Source: Flavobacterium tistrianum (GTDB taxonomy: Bacteria > Bacteroidota > Bacteroidia > Flavobacteriales > Flavobacteriaceae). Taken from it: a stretch of 64,000 nt of DNA. The position numbers and the translations under genes are program-made. The first letter of the stretch is position 1; every line of letters begins with the position of its first letter. The stretch is from the NCBI RefSeq assembly GCF_003254545.1, contig NZ_QJRH01000060.1, positions 84,166-148,165 of the forward strand, read 5' to 3'. The notes below the pieces were generated by a model, which saw only the letters and a program-made list of their open reading frames with translations, was not told the origin of the DNA and searched no databases. Positions 25,328 to 34,428 of this stretch are shown here, piece after piece.

Positions 25328-26239
25328 CTACTTTATACAATTGATAAGTGTCTTTTCTAAATCTGTAAATTGGAATTCGAATCCTGCTTTCTGAATTTTC
25401 TCTGACGAAACACGCTGTCCGGTTAAGACGGCTACGCTCATTTGTCCAAGCATAATCTTTAATACAAAAGGCGGAACTTTGGGCAGCCATATGGTATAAT
25501 CATACAGTTTAGCCAAAGTTTTAGAAAAACCGGCATTTGTTGTATTGTCCGTTATACAAGCATTGTAAGCACCTTCTAGTTTGGTGTCTTCAATGCTTTT
25601 TAAATAAATCTGACACAAATCTTCAATATGAATCCATGGGAGATATTGTTTGCCAGAACCTAAAACAGCTCCAAAACCAGATCTAAATGTGGGAATCATC
25701 TTCTTCAGAAAACCTTCGTTTTTGCCTAAAACAATACCAGTTCTAATTTTAACTGTTCGAATATTTAAAGAAGCAATTTTATCAGCAGCACTTTCCCATT
25801 TCTGGCAAGTTATGCCCAGAAAATCATCGGCTGGAGGAGTATTTTCAGTGCAAATTTTATGGCTCGTAATAGCGCCGTAAATCCCGATTCCTGAAGCAGA
25901 AACAAATGCCTCTAGTTTTTTATTGTTTTTCTCTAAAATCGAATAGATCATTTCGACAGGCCTAACGCGACTTTCGATGATGGCTCTTTTACGTCTTTTA
26001 GTCCATCTTTTTTCGACGATGCCTTCGCCAGCAAGATGAATGATGTAATCGGCATTTAGAATCGCATTTTTGTCAATATAGTTTTTCTTAATATCCCATT
26101 TGTAATAAGTAACTCTTGGAGTATCTTCTCTATCAGAACGGCTCAAAACAGACACAGAAAAGCCTGCTTCGATGAGAACATCTGTTAAATGTTTTCCAAT
26201 GAAACCACTTCCGCCTGTTAATAGAACATTTTGAGCCAT
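25328..26239 (-). CDS. TIGR01777 family NAD(P)-dependent oxidoreductase
   Basis: This is an extended SDR/epimerase-like protein of 303 residues. LLTGGSGFIGKHLTDVLIE is the Rossmann motif, DYIIHLAGEGIVEKRW and FVSASGIGIYG follow, and the C-terminal half has YLPWIHIEDLCQIYLKSIED (in parts), all typical of the TIGR01777 (YfcH/SulA-like) family. The substrate is unknown. The gene is often close to photolyase and carotenoid genes in relatives, and here it opens such a block. It is divergent from the TetR gene. Confidence 0.88.
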   Translation of the reverse strand: MAQNVLLTGGSGFIGKHLTDVLIEAGFSVSVLSRSDREDTPRVTYYKWDIKKNYIDKNAILNADYIIHLAGEGIVEKRWTKRRKRAIIESRVRPVEMIYSILEKNNKKLEAFVSASGIGIYGAITSHKICTENTPPADDFLGITCQKWESAADKIASLNIRTVKIRTGIVLGKNEGFLKKMIPTFRSGFGAVLGSGKQYLPWIHIEDLCQIYLKSIEDTKLEGAYNACITDNTTNAGFSKTLAKLYDYTIWLPKVPPFVLKIMLGQMSVAVLTGQRVSSEKIQKAGFEFQFTDLEKTLINCIK

Positions 26240-26337
26240 AATAGTTTATAATATATTTAACAGTCTAACTTGTTTAAGGATTAGTAAAGGTACTTAAACA
26301 ATCCTTATCTTTAGGGCGAATTCTAAATTATAATGAA

Positions 26338-26997
26338 ATGGCGACTAAAAAAAAGACAATCACAAAGGATGATATAGTCTCAAAATACATGAATGAAGTT
26401 TTAGAAAAAGGTCAAAAACCAAAATCAGTTTATCATTTTGCAAAGGAAAATGATTTTACAGAAGCTGAGTTTTATGCTTTTTTTGGAACATTAGAAGGTT
26501 TAGAAAAAGAAATATTCCGACTGTTTTTTGAAAATACAGTCAATCTTCTTCATAAGAACGAAGAATATCAAGGATATGATATGAAAAACAAAATGCTGAG
26601 TTTTTATTTTACTTTTTTCGAAATACTTACTGCCAATAGAAGCTATGTCTTGCAATCGCTTAAGATTGACAGAAATCCGCTTAAAAATTTAGTACAGCTA
26701 ACCACACTTCGAAATAGTTTTAAAGAATATGTTTCTGAAATCCTGACAGACGATTACAGACTAGAACAGGAAAAGTTTCAAAAGTTTCAGGAAAAAGCCA
26801 TTCAGGAATCTTCTTGGTTGCAATTAATGTTGACGATTAAATTCTGGATGGAAGATGAATCTCCTGCTTTTGAGAAAACCGATATTTTCATTGAAAAATC
26901 AGTTAATGCATCGTTTGAATTAATGAATGTAGCACCAATGAATCATCTGATAGATTTCGGAAAATTTTTGTTCAAAGAAAAAGTATACAGCAGATAA
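26338..26997 (+). CDS. TetR-like transcriptional regulator
   Basis: The 219-residue protein has an N-terminal TetR-type helix-turn-helix (about 10-55: DDIVSKYMNEVLEKG, SVYHFAKENDFTEAEFYAFFG) that is less canonical than most, followed by an all-helical ligand-binding part. A C-terminal helix set (ESSWLQLMLTIKFWMEDESPAFEKTDIFIEKS in parts) is typical of the version found beside AarF genes. Its stop overlaps the first base of the AarF gene, so the pair is coupled. The effector is unknown. Confidence 0.8.
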   Translation: MATKKKTITKDDIVSKYMNEVLEKGQKPKSVYHFAKENDFTEAEFYAFFGTLEGLEKEIFRLFFENTVNLLHKNEEYQGYDMKNKMLSFYFTFFEILTANRSYVLQSLKIDRNPLKNLVQLTTLRNSFKEYVSEILTDDYRLEQEKFQKFQEKAIQESSWLQLMLTIKFWMEDESPAFEKTDIFIEKSVNASFELMNVAPMNHLIDFGKFLFKEKVYSR

Positions 26998-28300
26998 TGA
27001 AAACAATCGATTATATTCCGACCTCAAAAATAGAAAGAGCAGGAAAATTGGTTCAGACAGGTGCTAAAATTGGTGTAAACTATGTAAAGCATTATGCTGA
27101 AAAAATAGTAAATCCCGATCTGACGCGTGATAAACTAAACGAGAATAATGCCGAAGATATTTATGACGGACTAAAAAGCTTGAAAGGAAGCGCACTAAAA
27201 GTAGCGCAGATGTTAAGCATGGATAAGAACTTTTTGCCACAGGCTTATGTAGAAAAGTTTTCTTTATCTCAGTTTTCTGTTCCGCCGCTATCTGCTCCAT
27301 TGGTTTAAAAACTTTTAAAAATAATTTTGGAAAAACACCTTATGAGATTTTTGACGAATTCAATCCAAATTCGGTAAACGCGGCAAGTATTGGCCAAGTG
27401 CATTTGGCAAAGAAAAATGACAAAAAACTAGCAGTTAAAATTCAATATCCGGGCGTAGCCAATAGTATTTCGTCAGATTTGGCTTTGGTAAAACCAATTG
27501 CAATTAGAATGTTTAACCTTCAAGGAAAAGATTCTGATAAATATTTTAAAGAAGTTGAAGACAAACTAATTGAAGAAACAAACTATTTACTGGAATTAAA
27601 ACAAAGTCAAGAAGTTGTAGAGGCGTGCAGTAAAATAGAAAATATCAGTTTCCCGAATTACTATCCAGAGTTTTCGTCAGAGAAAATCATTACAATGGAT
27701 TGGATGACGGGAATTCATCTTTCTGAATTTACAGCTGTAAATAAAGATCAAGAAGTGGGCGACAAATTAGGTCAAGCACTTTGGGATTTTTACATGTATC
27801 AAGTGCATGTTTTGCGAAAAGTGCATGCAGATCCGCATCCGGGAAATTTTTTGGTAGATGATAAAAACCAATTAATTGCTTTGGATTTCGGTTGTATGAA
27901 ACAGATTCCAGATGATTTCTACATTCCGTATTTTGAATTAATCAATAAAAACATACTCTCAGATCCAAATCTTTTTAATCAAAAATTATTCGAATTAGAA
28001 GTTCTAAGAGCAGATGATTCAGCTTCAGAAATAGAATATTTTACTAATATGTTTTTTGATTTGCTGTCTCTGTTTACGAAACCCTTTCAGAATGATTCCT
28101 TTGATTTTTCAGACGAGAAATTTTTTAATGACATAGCAGTATTAGGAAAACGTTTTTCAACCGACACTAATCTTAGAAAGATGAACGGAAACCGTGGGTC
28201 TAAGCACTTTATTTATATGAACCGTACTTTCTTTGGCTTATATAATTTAATGTTTGATTTGAAAGCGAAGATTGTGGTAGATAATTATTTGAAATACTAA
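26997..28300 (+). pseudogene. AarF/UbiB-type kinase-like gene with a -1 frameshift
   Basis: Two overlapping frames together make one ABC1/AarF/UbiB protein of about 434 residues. The first frame (26997-27308) encodes the N-terminus up to FSVPPLSAPLV then a TAA. The second frame, one base back, reads LKTFKNNFGKTPYEIFDEF and NAASIGQVHLAK, then HADPHPGNFLV and ALDFGCMKQI, to 28300. A single missing base near 27303-27310 (GGTTTAAAAAC) explains the break. The heptamer is not a classic slippery sequence. Members are linked to quinone biosynthesis or lipid handling. Either the gene is inactivated or there is a sequencing error. It is coupled to the TetR gene. Confidence 0.88.
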
Positions 28301-28401
28301 GGTTTAGTTTCTTTTGTTTCAGGTTTAAAGTTTCAAGTTGATGAACTTTATATATAGAACTTTGTCAAAGTTTTAAACTTTGACAAAGTTTTTTTGTTTA
28401 G
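28301..28401. repeat. Stutter spacer after the AarF gene
   Basis: The phrases GTTTCAGGTTTAAAGTTTCAAG and then AAACTTTGACAAAGTTTTT with an internal repeat AACTTTGTCAAAGTTTTAAACTTTGACAAAG (in parts) occupy this stretch. The latter can fold into a hairpin followed by a T-run and may terminate the AarF transcript. Confidence 0.55.
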
Positions 28402-28505
28402 TTTGTCATCTCGACGAAGGAGAGATCACACTAGAAACTCCGCACAGAATTTTGTCAATCTTTGTCGATTTACGAGTGTGATCCTTTGTTCCTCAGGATG
28501 ACAAG
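28402..28505. repeat. Dispersed hairpin element, copy B
   Basis: The left arm begins TTTGTCATCTCGACGAAGGA (28402) and the right arm is AGTGTGATCCTTTGTTCCTCAGGATGACAA in part, an imperfect inverted repeat. The loop includes CAATCTTTGTCGA as in copy A. It lies between convergent AarF and photolyase genes. Confidence 0.85.
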
Positions 28506-28545
28506 ATTGGGGATAATTGGAATTTGGAATTTAAAAATTTGGAAT

Positions 28546-29841
28546 TTATTTAACTATTCCCTTTTTGTAAGTCGCAATCGCGCGATCTCTAGCAAAAGCA
28601 TGATCAACCATTGGTTCGTTGTATCCAAGATCAAACTCAGGAATCCATTTGCGGATGTATTCTCCTTTTGGATCAAATTTCTTTTGTTGAATTTCGGGAT
28701 TAAAAACTCTAAAATAAGGCGCAGCATCACAACCTGTTCCTGCCGCCCATTGCCAGTTTCCTACGTTTGAAGCCAATTCAAAATCTAAAAGTTTTTCTGC
28801 AAAATAAGCTTCGCCCCATTGCCAATTGATAAGCAAGTGTTTGCAGAGAAAACTTGCGACAACCATGCGCACACGATTATGCATATAGCCAGTTTCGTTT
28901 AACTGACGCATTCCAGCATCAACCATCGGGTATCCGGTTGTTCCAGAACACCATCGTTTGAAATCTTCTTCGTTATTTCGCCATTGAATTCCGTCATAAT
29001 TAGATTTGAAATTATGATTGACGCAATTCGGAAAACTAAACAGAATCTGAATAAAGAATTCTCGCCATATTAATTCACTTAAAAAGGTCTGATTTTTTCG
29101 GTTTGCCCAATTTACTAATTTACGAATACTCACAGTTCCGAAACGCAAATGCGGAGAAAGATAAGAGGTGCTGTCTAAAGCTGGAAAATCTCGTGTTTCT
29201 TTATAATTAGCAATTTGAGATAAATTATGCGGTTGAACTTTTATAGAACTTCTTTCGAAACCTATTTCAACTAAATCTGGAAACTTGAATTTGTTTTTAG
29301 CAAAATTAGATTGATATGAAGTAGAATCATATTCTGTAGCTGATCCTAAAAAATGATATTTTTCCAGCCATTTATTTTTATAAGGCGTGTAAACCGTATA
29401 TGGAAGTCCGTCCGCTTTTGTGATTTCTTTTTCTTCAAAAATGACATGGTCTTTATAAAAGAAAGTTTCAGTGTTATTTTCTTTTAATAATGCCGTTATA
29501 GCTGTGTCACGTTTGATAGCAAAAGGTTCATAATCTTTATTGAAGAAAACGTTTTGAATATCAAATTCCTCAATTAACGATTTCCAAACTTCTGTAGTTT
29601 TTCCTTTTTTTATTAAAATAGAAGAATCAAGTTTATTTAATTCTGAGTTTATTTTTTCAAGTGAATCATAAATAAAAGTTACTCTGGCATCATTTTTTGG
29701 AAGATGTTCTAAAATATCATCATCGAAAATAAAAAGAGGTACAACAGGAAAATCAGTTTGCAAAGCATGAAATAATCCTGTATTGTCTTCTAAACGCAAA
29801 TCACGTCTAAACCAGAATAAAGTAACTTTTTGTTTTGTCAT
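28546..29841 (-). CDS. phrB: Deoxyribodipyrimidine photolyase / cryptochrome
   Basis: This 431-residue flavoprotein fits class I CPD photolyases. Residues about 5-130 are the N-terminal alpha/beta domain (VTLFWFRRDLRLEDNTGL). The FAD-binding helical domain spans about 200-410 with WREFFIQILFSFPN, WCSGTTGYPMVDAGMRQLNETGYMHNRVRM (in parts), and a Trp-rich WQWAAGTGCDAAPYFRVFNP stretch. It would repair UV cyclobutane dimers using blue light and reduced FAD. It is the last gene of the minus-strand crt block, 148 bases after the SRPBCC gene, so regulation with carotenoid genes is likely. Confidence 0.93.
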   Translation of the reverse strand: MTKQKVTLFWFRRDLRLEDNTGLFHALQTDFPVVPLFIFDDDILEHLPKNDARVTFIYDSLEKINSELNKLDSSILIKKGKTTEVWKSLIEEFDIQNVFFNKDYEPFAIKRDTAITALLKENNTETFFYKDHVIFEEKEITKADGLPYTVYTPYKNKWLEKYHFLGSATEYDSTSYQSNFAKNKFKFPDLVEIGFERSSIKVQPHNLSQIANYKETRDFPALDSTSYLSPHLRFGTVSIRKLVNWANRKNQTFLSELIWREFFIQILFSFPNCVNHNFKSNYDGIQWRNNEEDFKRWCSGTTGYPMVDAGMRQLNETGYMHNRVRMVVASFLCKHLLINWQWGEAYFAEKLLDFELASNVGNWQWAAGTGCDAAPYFRVFNPEIQQKKFDPKGEYIRKWIPEFDLGYNEPMVDHAFARDRAIATYKKGIVK

Positions 29842-29989
29842 TGGTTTGTCTTAATAAAGTAATTTTAAAGGTTTTTATTTCGCATCAAATAGCTCGCAAA
29901 GGCGCTAAGTCGCAAAGCAATTCTTTCTCAGGCCTTTGCAAATAAAAGATTGCGACTTAGCGTCTTTGTGAGATTAAAAAATCTGCGAC
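29842..29989. repeat. Stutter-hairpin spacer between SRPBCC and photolyase genes
   Basis: GGCGCTAAGTCGCAAAGCAA (from 29902) faces TTGCGACTTAGCGTCTTTG (near 29950-29968), a long imperfect hairpin of the spacer type seen elsewhere in the window. No gene is present. Confidence 0.6.
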
Positions 29990-30457
29990 TTATTTTTTAG
30001 AATTAAACAATTCTTCGATTTTATTAAATCTGTAATCGAAAATGCTTTTCAATTTATTTTTTACGACCAATCGGTTCATAATTCTGCCTAGAATTCCGAA
30101 TGGGAGAGCGTAATGAACAATGTCTGTCATTTTTGTTCCGCCATCAGGTGTTGGTTCAAAGAAATGTTTGTGATGCCAAAGTTTATAAGGTCCGAATTGC
30201 TGAATGTCTACAAAATACTCATTTTCTTGGCAAGCCGTAATTTCGGTTACCCAAGACATTTTGATTCCAAAAAGTGGTTTTAAAGTGTAGGTAATTATTT
30301 GTCCGTGATACATGCGCTTGCCATCATAATCTTGAATTTGAAAATTCATGTTATCAAGTGTAATGGTCTGCAAGTTTTTTGGACTTGAGAAAAAATCCCA
30401 GCAATCTTCTACACTTGCATTGATATGCTGTACTGTTACTATCTTGTATAATTTCAT
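29990..30457 (-). CDS. SRPBCC (START-like) family protein
   Basis: This protein has 155 residues from the ATG at 30457 (MKLYKIVTVQHI). The frame is open 21 codons further but without a sensible start. It has the helix-grip START/Bet v1-like pattern: QHINASVEDCWDFFSSPKNLQ at the N-terminus, KMSWVTEITACQENEYFVDIQQFGPYKLWHHKHFFEP (in parts) and HYALPFGILGRIMNRLVVKNKL. Such proteins bind hydrophobic ligands. The same family is commonly found within flavobacterial carotenoid/photolyase clusters, but the ligand is unknown. Confidence 0.85.
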   Translation of the reverse strand: MKLYKIVTVQHINASVEDCWDFFSSPKNLQTITLDNMNFQIQDYDGKRMYHGQIITYTLKPLFGIKMSWVTEITACQENEYFVDIQQFGPYKLWHHKHFFEPTPDGGTKMTDIVHYALPFGILGRIMNRLVVKNKLKSIFDYRFNKIEELFNSKK

Positions 30458-30491
30458 AATCAAATCGTTCTTTAAAAATGCCCAAATAATG

Positions 30492-30932
30492 TTACATTTT
30501 ATAATATTTGAATGGTACAAACAACATTCCGAAACATTCTCCTTTTTCTTTTTGTAAATGTTTGTGGTGTATTTTATGAGCCTTTCTAAGTCCGATGAGG
30601 TATTTGTTTTTGGTGTTTTTAAACCATTTAAATCGCTGATGGATTAAAACATCATGAATTAAAAAATAACAAGCGCCATAAAGCGTAATGCCGCATGCAA
30701 TAAAAAACAAATAATTGAATCCGCCTTCGACACCAAAATAGAATAAGATAATGCTCGGTGTGGCAAAAATGACAAAGAAAATATCATTACGCTCAAATGT
30801 ATTTTCGTATTTCGGCTGATGATGATCGGCGTGAAAATACCACATAAAACCATGCATGACATATTTGTGAGTTAACCACGTAACACATTCCATGAACAGA
30901 AAAACGCCTAAAAAGATTAAAAAAGAAATCAT
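30492..30932 (-). CDS. crtZ: Beta-carotene hydroxylase
   Basis: CrtZ is a di-iron membrane hydroxylase that converts beta-carotene to zeaxanthin. The 146-residue length is short but normal for this phylum. The four histidine clusters are visible: HKYVMH, HADHH, HDVLIH and KAHKIHHKH. Hydrophobic helices cover about 1-20, 50-90. The terminus is FGMLFVPFKYY. It lies 34 bases upstream of the SRPBCC ATG and 230 bases after crtB. Lycopene cyclase and GGPP synthase are not in this window, so they must lie elsewhere. Confidence 0.9.
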   Translation of the reverse strand: MISFLIFLGVFLFMECVTWLTHKYVMHGFMWYFHADHHQPKYENTFERNDIFFVIFATPSIILFYFGVEGGFNYLFFIACGITLYGACYFLIHDVLIHQRFKWFKNTKNKYLIGLRKAHKIHHKHLQKEKGECFGMLFVPFKYYKM

Positions 30933-31049
30933 TTTGTATATGTTGATGTTTTAAAATTATCGTTTTATTGTTTTTGAGTTTAGCTTTAAATTATAAAAGG
31001 TTGACTCAAAAGGATTTTGTTGTTTTTTAAGTCTGCGATTCTCTCAATC

Positions 31050-31151
31050 TTGTCATTTCGACCGAAGGGAGAAATCACACTAGTTGATCGACAAAGATTA
31101 ATTCTTCGCATTGCGGAGTTCCGAGTGTGATTCCTCGTCCCTCGGAATGAC
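31050..31151. repeat. Dispersed hairpin element, copy C (loop reversed)
   Basis: The left arm TTGTCATTTCGACCGAAGGGA and the right arm CGAGTGTGATTCCTCGTCCC are imperfect complements. The loop motif appears as GACAAAGATT, the reverse of copies A and B, so the element is inverted or its loop flipped. It sits inside the crt operon between crtB and crtZ. Confidence 0.85.
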
Positions 31152-31161
31152 TAACTATGGG

Positions 31162-32001
31162 TTAAACCATTTTCAATTTATAAGTCACAAAAGACTGCGC
31201 CAAAAGGCCCGCTTTTGTATAATTGGAAACTCGAATTCTGGAATTTCCAATTTCGTAATAAGGTGTGTTTTTTAATTTTTGAAGCAGTTTTTTATAGTAA
31301 ACATAAGCAGTGTAAACTCCAAATTTGGCTTCGATTGGCAGTTTTACAATTCCTTGATAAGCAATTCTGAAATCTTCTTCAATTTCTTTGATAATCTGAT
31401 TTTTTGCATCTTCGTTAAAGTTGTTCAGATTTATGCCTGGGAAATAAGAACGGTTTAAAATTGTGTTGTCATCTTTTAAATCTCTCAGAAAATTTACTTT
31501 CTGAAATGCCGAACCCAAACGCATAGCTTCATATTTCAGCTGTTCGTATTTGTGCTCTTTTCCAGCGACAAAAACTTTCAAACACATTAAACCTACAACA
31601 TCGGCAGAACCGTAAATGTAATCGATGTATTCGGTTTGTGTCTGATAGTTTGATTTTATAAGGTCCATTTTCATACTTTGTAGAAAAGCCTGAACGAGAT
31701 CGTCGGTAATATTGTATTCTTTTACCGTTTGCTGAAAAGAATTCAAAATCGGATTTAAGCTGATGCCTAATTCCATTGCTTTATAATATTCTTTTTCAAA
31801 ATCTTCAATCAGATATTCTTTTTCATAGCCATGAAAAGAATCTACAATTTCATCGGCAAAACGCACAAATCCATAAATGCTGTAAATAGCATCACGAATA
31901 CTTGGCGAAAGCATTTTTACAGCAAGGGAAAATGAGGTACTGTAATTTTTGGTAACCAATTTGCTGCATTTGAAAGAAACGGCGTCGAATAGTGATTTCA
32001 T
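31162..32001 (-). CDS. crtB: Phytoene synthase
   Basis: This squalene/phytoene-synthase family enzyme has 279 residues and condenses two GGPP molecules to phytoene. The two acidic metal-binding motifs are DEIVD (in YGFVRFADEIVDSF) and the second, RDLKDD (in FQKVNFLRDLKDD). The stretch IYGSADVVGLMCLKVF is also conserved. It lies 3 bases downstream of crtI on the same strand, so they are tightly coupled. Regulation probably runs through the CarH-like gene upstream. Confidence 0.95.
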   Translation of the reverse strand: MKSLFDAVSFKCSKLVTKNYSTSFSLAVKMLSPSIRDAIYSIYGFVRFADEIVDSFHGYEKEYLIEDFEKEYYKAMELGISLNPILNSFQQTVKEYNITDDLVQAFLQSMKMDLIKSNYQTQTEYIDYIYGSADVVGLMCLKVFVAGKEHKYEQLKYEAMRLGSAFQKVNFLRDLKDDNTILNRSYFPGINLNNFNEDAKNQIIKEIEEDFRIAYQGIVKLPIEAKFGVYTAYVYYKKLLQKLKNTPYYEIGNSRIRVSNYTKAGLLAQSFVTYKLKMV

Positions 32002-32004
32002 TTT

Positions 32005-33471
32005 TTAAGATCTAAAAGATTTTTGAATTAATTCAGCTGCTAGTTTTCCTGAAATTAAAGCAGGCGGAACACCTGGACCAGGAACGGTTAATTGTCCTGT
32101 AAAAAATAGATTCCTGACTTTTTTACTTTTTAATTTTGGTCTTAAAAAAGCCGTTTGCAATAAAGTATTGGCCATTCCGTAAGCATTTCCTTTGTACGCA
32201 TTATAGTCTGCTACAAAGTCGTTTTTGCAGAATGATCTCTTAAAGATAATGTTATTTTTAATTTCTTGTTGGGTAAGTTCCTCAAATCGAGAAATGATTT
32301 TTTCGAAATATTTTTCTCTTAGTTCCTCTGTATCTTCAATTCCGGGAGCAAGAGGAATTAAGAAAAAACCAGATTCCATTCCTTCTGGCGCTGCGGTTTT
32401 ATCTGTTTTGGATGGAAAATTGGCGTAGAATAACGGTGCTTCTGGCCACTTTGGCTGATCGTAAATAGCGGCTGCATGCTGGTTGAAATCAACATCAAAG
32501 AACAAAGCATGATGCGATATGTTTTCTATTTTTTTATTAAAACCAATAAAAAATAGGAGAGAAGAAGGTGCAAAAACTCTATTCTCCCAATATTTTTCTG
32601 AATACATTCTGTGTTCTTTTTCTAGTAAAGTTTCAGAATGCTGATAATCTGCTCCGCTTAAAACAATATCTGCTTTTATGGTTTGTCCGTTAATCACAAT
32701 TCCTGTTGCTATCTTATTTTCAACAAGAATCTTTTCTATTGGCGAATTGGTTTTAATTGTTACACCAAGTTCCAACGCTAGTTTTTCGATTCCTCGAATG
32801 ACATCAAACATTCCCGTTTTAGGATGCCAAGTTCCGAGGCCGAAATCGGCATAATTCATAAAATTGTAAAACGATGGAGTTTTGGCAGGTTTTGCTCCGA
32901 GAAATAAAACGGGAAATTCTAGAATCTGAATTAATCTTTCATTTTTGAAATTTTTTCGAATATCACTGCTGACATTCTTGAAAAACTGATCAAGCTTTAA
33001 TGCAGTTTCTTTTGTGATCAATTCAAGAGGAGAAATTCCTGGACGATACACCAAATCTTTAATAGCAATGTCATAATTGCTTTTTGCTTGGTCAATAAAG
33101 TTTTGCAGTTTTTGACCGCTTCCTTTTTCTATTGTCTCAAAAGTGTATTTTATTTCTTCTAAATTATCATAAATGCTGATAAAATCATTGATTCCGAAAT
33201 AAACCCTATAGGCTGGATTTAATTTTATCAGTTCGTAATAATCAGAAGGTTTTTTGTTGAAATCCTGAAAAAAACGTTCAAAGACATCTGGCATCCAATA
33301 CCAGCTTGGTCCCATATCAAAAGTGAAACCATCTGCTTTAAACTGTCTTGCACGTCCGCCAATTGTGCTGTTTTTTTCGTAAACAGTAACCTCGTTTCCT
33401 TGTTGGGCAAGGTAACATGCGGCCGCTAAAGAAGAGAAGCCTGAGCCTATTATTTGAATCGTTTTTCTCAT
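32005..33471 (-). CDS. crtI: Phytoene desaturase
   Basis: This FAD-dependent desaturase has 488 residues and introduces four double bonds, giving lycopene. The N-terminus has the dinucleotide motif IQIIGSGFSSLAAACYLAQQG and GGRARQF. The C-terminus has FFTGQLTVPGPGVPPALISGKLAA (in parts), typical of CrtI. It starts 39 bases after the CarH-like stop and has its own -7 element (TATATTTG) in that gap. It is followed 3 bases later by crtB. Confidence 0.95.
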   Translation of the reverse strand: MRKTIQIIGSGFSSLAAACYLAQQGNEVTVYEKNSTIGGRARQFKADGFTFDMGPSWYWMPDVFERFFQDFNKKPSDYYELIKLNPAYRVYFGINDFISIYDNLEEIKYTFETIEKGSGQKLQNFIDQAKSNYDIAIKDLVYRPGISPLELITKETALKLDQFFKNVSSDIRKNFKNERLIQILEFPVLFLGAKPAKTPSFYNFMNYADFGLGTWHPKTGMFDVIRGIEKLALELGVTIKTNSPIEKILVENKIATGIVINGQTIKADIVLSGADYQHSETLLEKEHRMYSEKYWENRVFAPSSLLFFIGFNKKIENISHHALFFDVDFNQHAAAIYDQPKWPEAPLFYANFPSKTDKTAAPEGMESGFFLIPLAPGIEDTEELREKYFEKIISRFEELTQQEIKNNIIFKRSFCKNDFVADYNAYKGNAYGMANTLLQTAFLRPKLKSKKVRNLFFTGQLTVPGPGVPPALISGKLAAELIQKSFRS

Positions 33472-33479
33472 TTGTTTAA

Positions 33480-33487
33480 CAAATATA
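33480..33487 (-). promoter_or_regulatory. -7 element ahead of crtI
   Basis: The minus strand reads TATATTTG 8 bases before the crtI start codon. This suggests an internal promoter between the CarH-like gene and crtI. A clear -33 TTTG at the correct spacing is not seen. Confidence 0.5.
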
Positions 33488-33510
33488 AGAAAAACTTAAA
33501 CAAAAATAAA

Positions 33511-34410
33511 TTAAAGCATGTTAATAGTTTCTTCCATCGAATCAAAAATGCGGATTCTGTCGGTCAGGATCTTTTGGTCAATATGTTCTACCATTTTGCC
33601 CATAAGCCAGATTTCGTTGTTTTCCTGAAGCAATTTCTGCCCCATCGATTTAACATACTGATTAATTACGCTTCGATCTGGCTGAACAGTCATGAAAGAA
33701 ACAAACGTAATGTTTTCAAAATGTTTAGTTAAATCCTGTAGGTTTTCAATCGGCATGCTTTCTCCCAAATAAATGGTTTTGTAACCCTTATCAAGGATTT
33801 CATATTGCAGATATAATAATCCGATCTGATGAATTTCGTTTAACGGAAGTGACAAAACAAAAATTCGATCGGTTTTTATTGGTTTTCTAATTTGAAGGCT
33901 TTCTGTGTAAATCAATATTTTCTGCTTAATCAAATGACTCATGAAATGTTCATTGGCAGGAGTGATTGTTTCAGATTGCCATAATAACCCCAACTCTTTT
34001 AAAAGAGGTAAAAAATGTTCTTTAAAAACTTCTTTAAATGTTTTTTCGGTAATAAGCCAATCGAATGTATTGAAGAATAATTCTTGGTCAAAGTTCATCA
34101 TCGCCATTTTAAAAGAAGTAATGGCGTAGTTTTGAGAGTTTTTCTTCGAAATTATTTCGCGTACCAATTGAGGAATCTTTTCTTCAGGGTAGGTTGCAAT
34201 TTTAGAAATCTTATAGCCGTATTCGTGCAGTAATGTAATGTTTAAAAGTTTCTGCAAATTGTGAAGATTATAAAATCTGATATTAGTATCAGTTCGCATA
34301 GGTTCAAGGATGTTGTATCTCTTTTCCCAGATGCGTATAGTATGCGCTTTTATTCCAGATAAGTTCTCAAGATCTTTAATGCTGAAAACAGTTTTTATAT
34401 TGTTTATCAT
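33511..34410 (-). CDS. carH: CarH/LitR-like MerR regulator with cobalamin-binding domain
   Basis: This 299-residue protein has a MerR helix-turn-helix (about 8-75, GIKAHTIRIWEKRYNILEP), a helical bundle (about 80-175) and a Rossmann-like B12-binding domain (about 181-299). It keeps W144-x9-E154-H155, the light-sensing four-helix motif of CarH, and the E-x-H-x-x-G motif at 192-197 with the possible cobalt ligand H194. In CarH, adenosylcobalamin assembles a repressor tetramer in the dark and light breaks it, freeing carotenoid promoters. It is directly upstream of crtI. Light control is inferred from family and context. Confidence 0.85.
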   Translation of the reverse strand: MINNIKTVFSIKDLENLSGIKAHTIRIWEKRYNILEPMRTDTNIRFYNLHNLQKLLNITLLHEYGYKISKIATYPEEKIPQLVREIISKKNSQNYAITSFKMAMMNFDQELFFNTFDWLITEKTFKEVFKEHFLPLLKELGLLWQSETITPANEHFMSHLIKQKILIYTESLQIRKPIKTDRIFVLSLPLNEIHQIGLLYLQYEILDKGYKTIYLGESMPIENLQDLTKHFENITFVSFMTVQPDRSVINQYVKSMGQKLLQENNEIWLMGKMVEHIDQKILTDRIRIFDSMEETINML

Positions 34411-34428
34411 TTTTCGCGATTAAGTCAA

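Noticed and set aside
27300..27312. Programmed -1 frameshift in the AarF-like gene.
   Set aside because: The site GGTTTAAAAAC lacks an in-frame X-XXY-YYZ heptamer and a downstream pseudoknot was not evident; mutation or read error is simpler.
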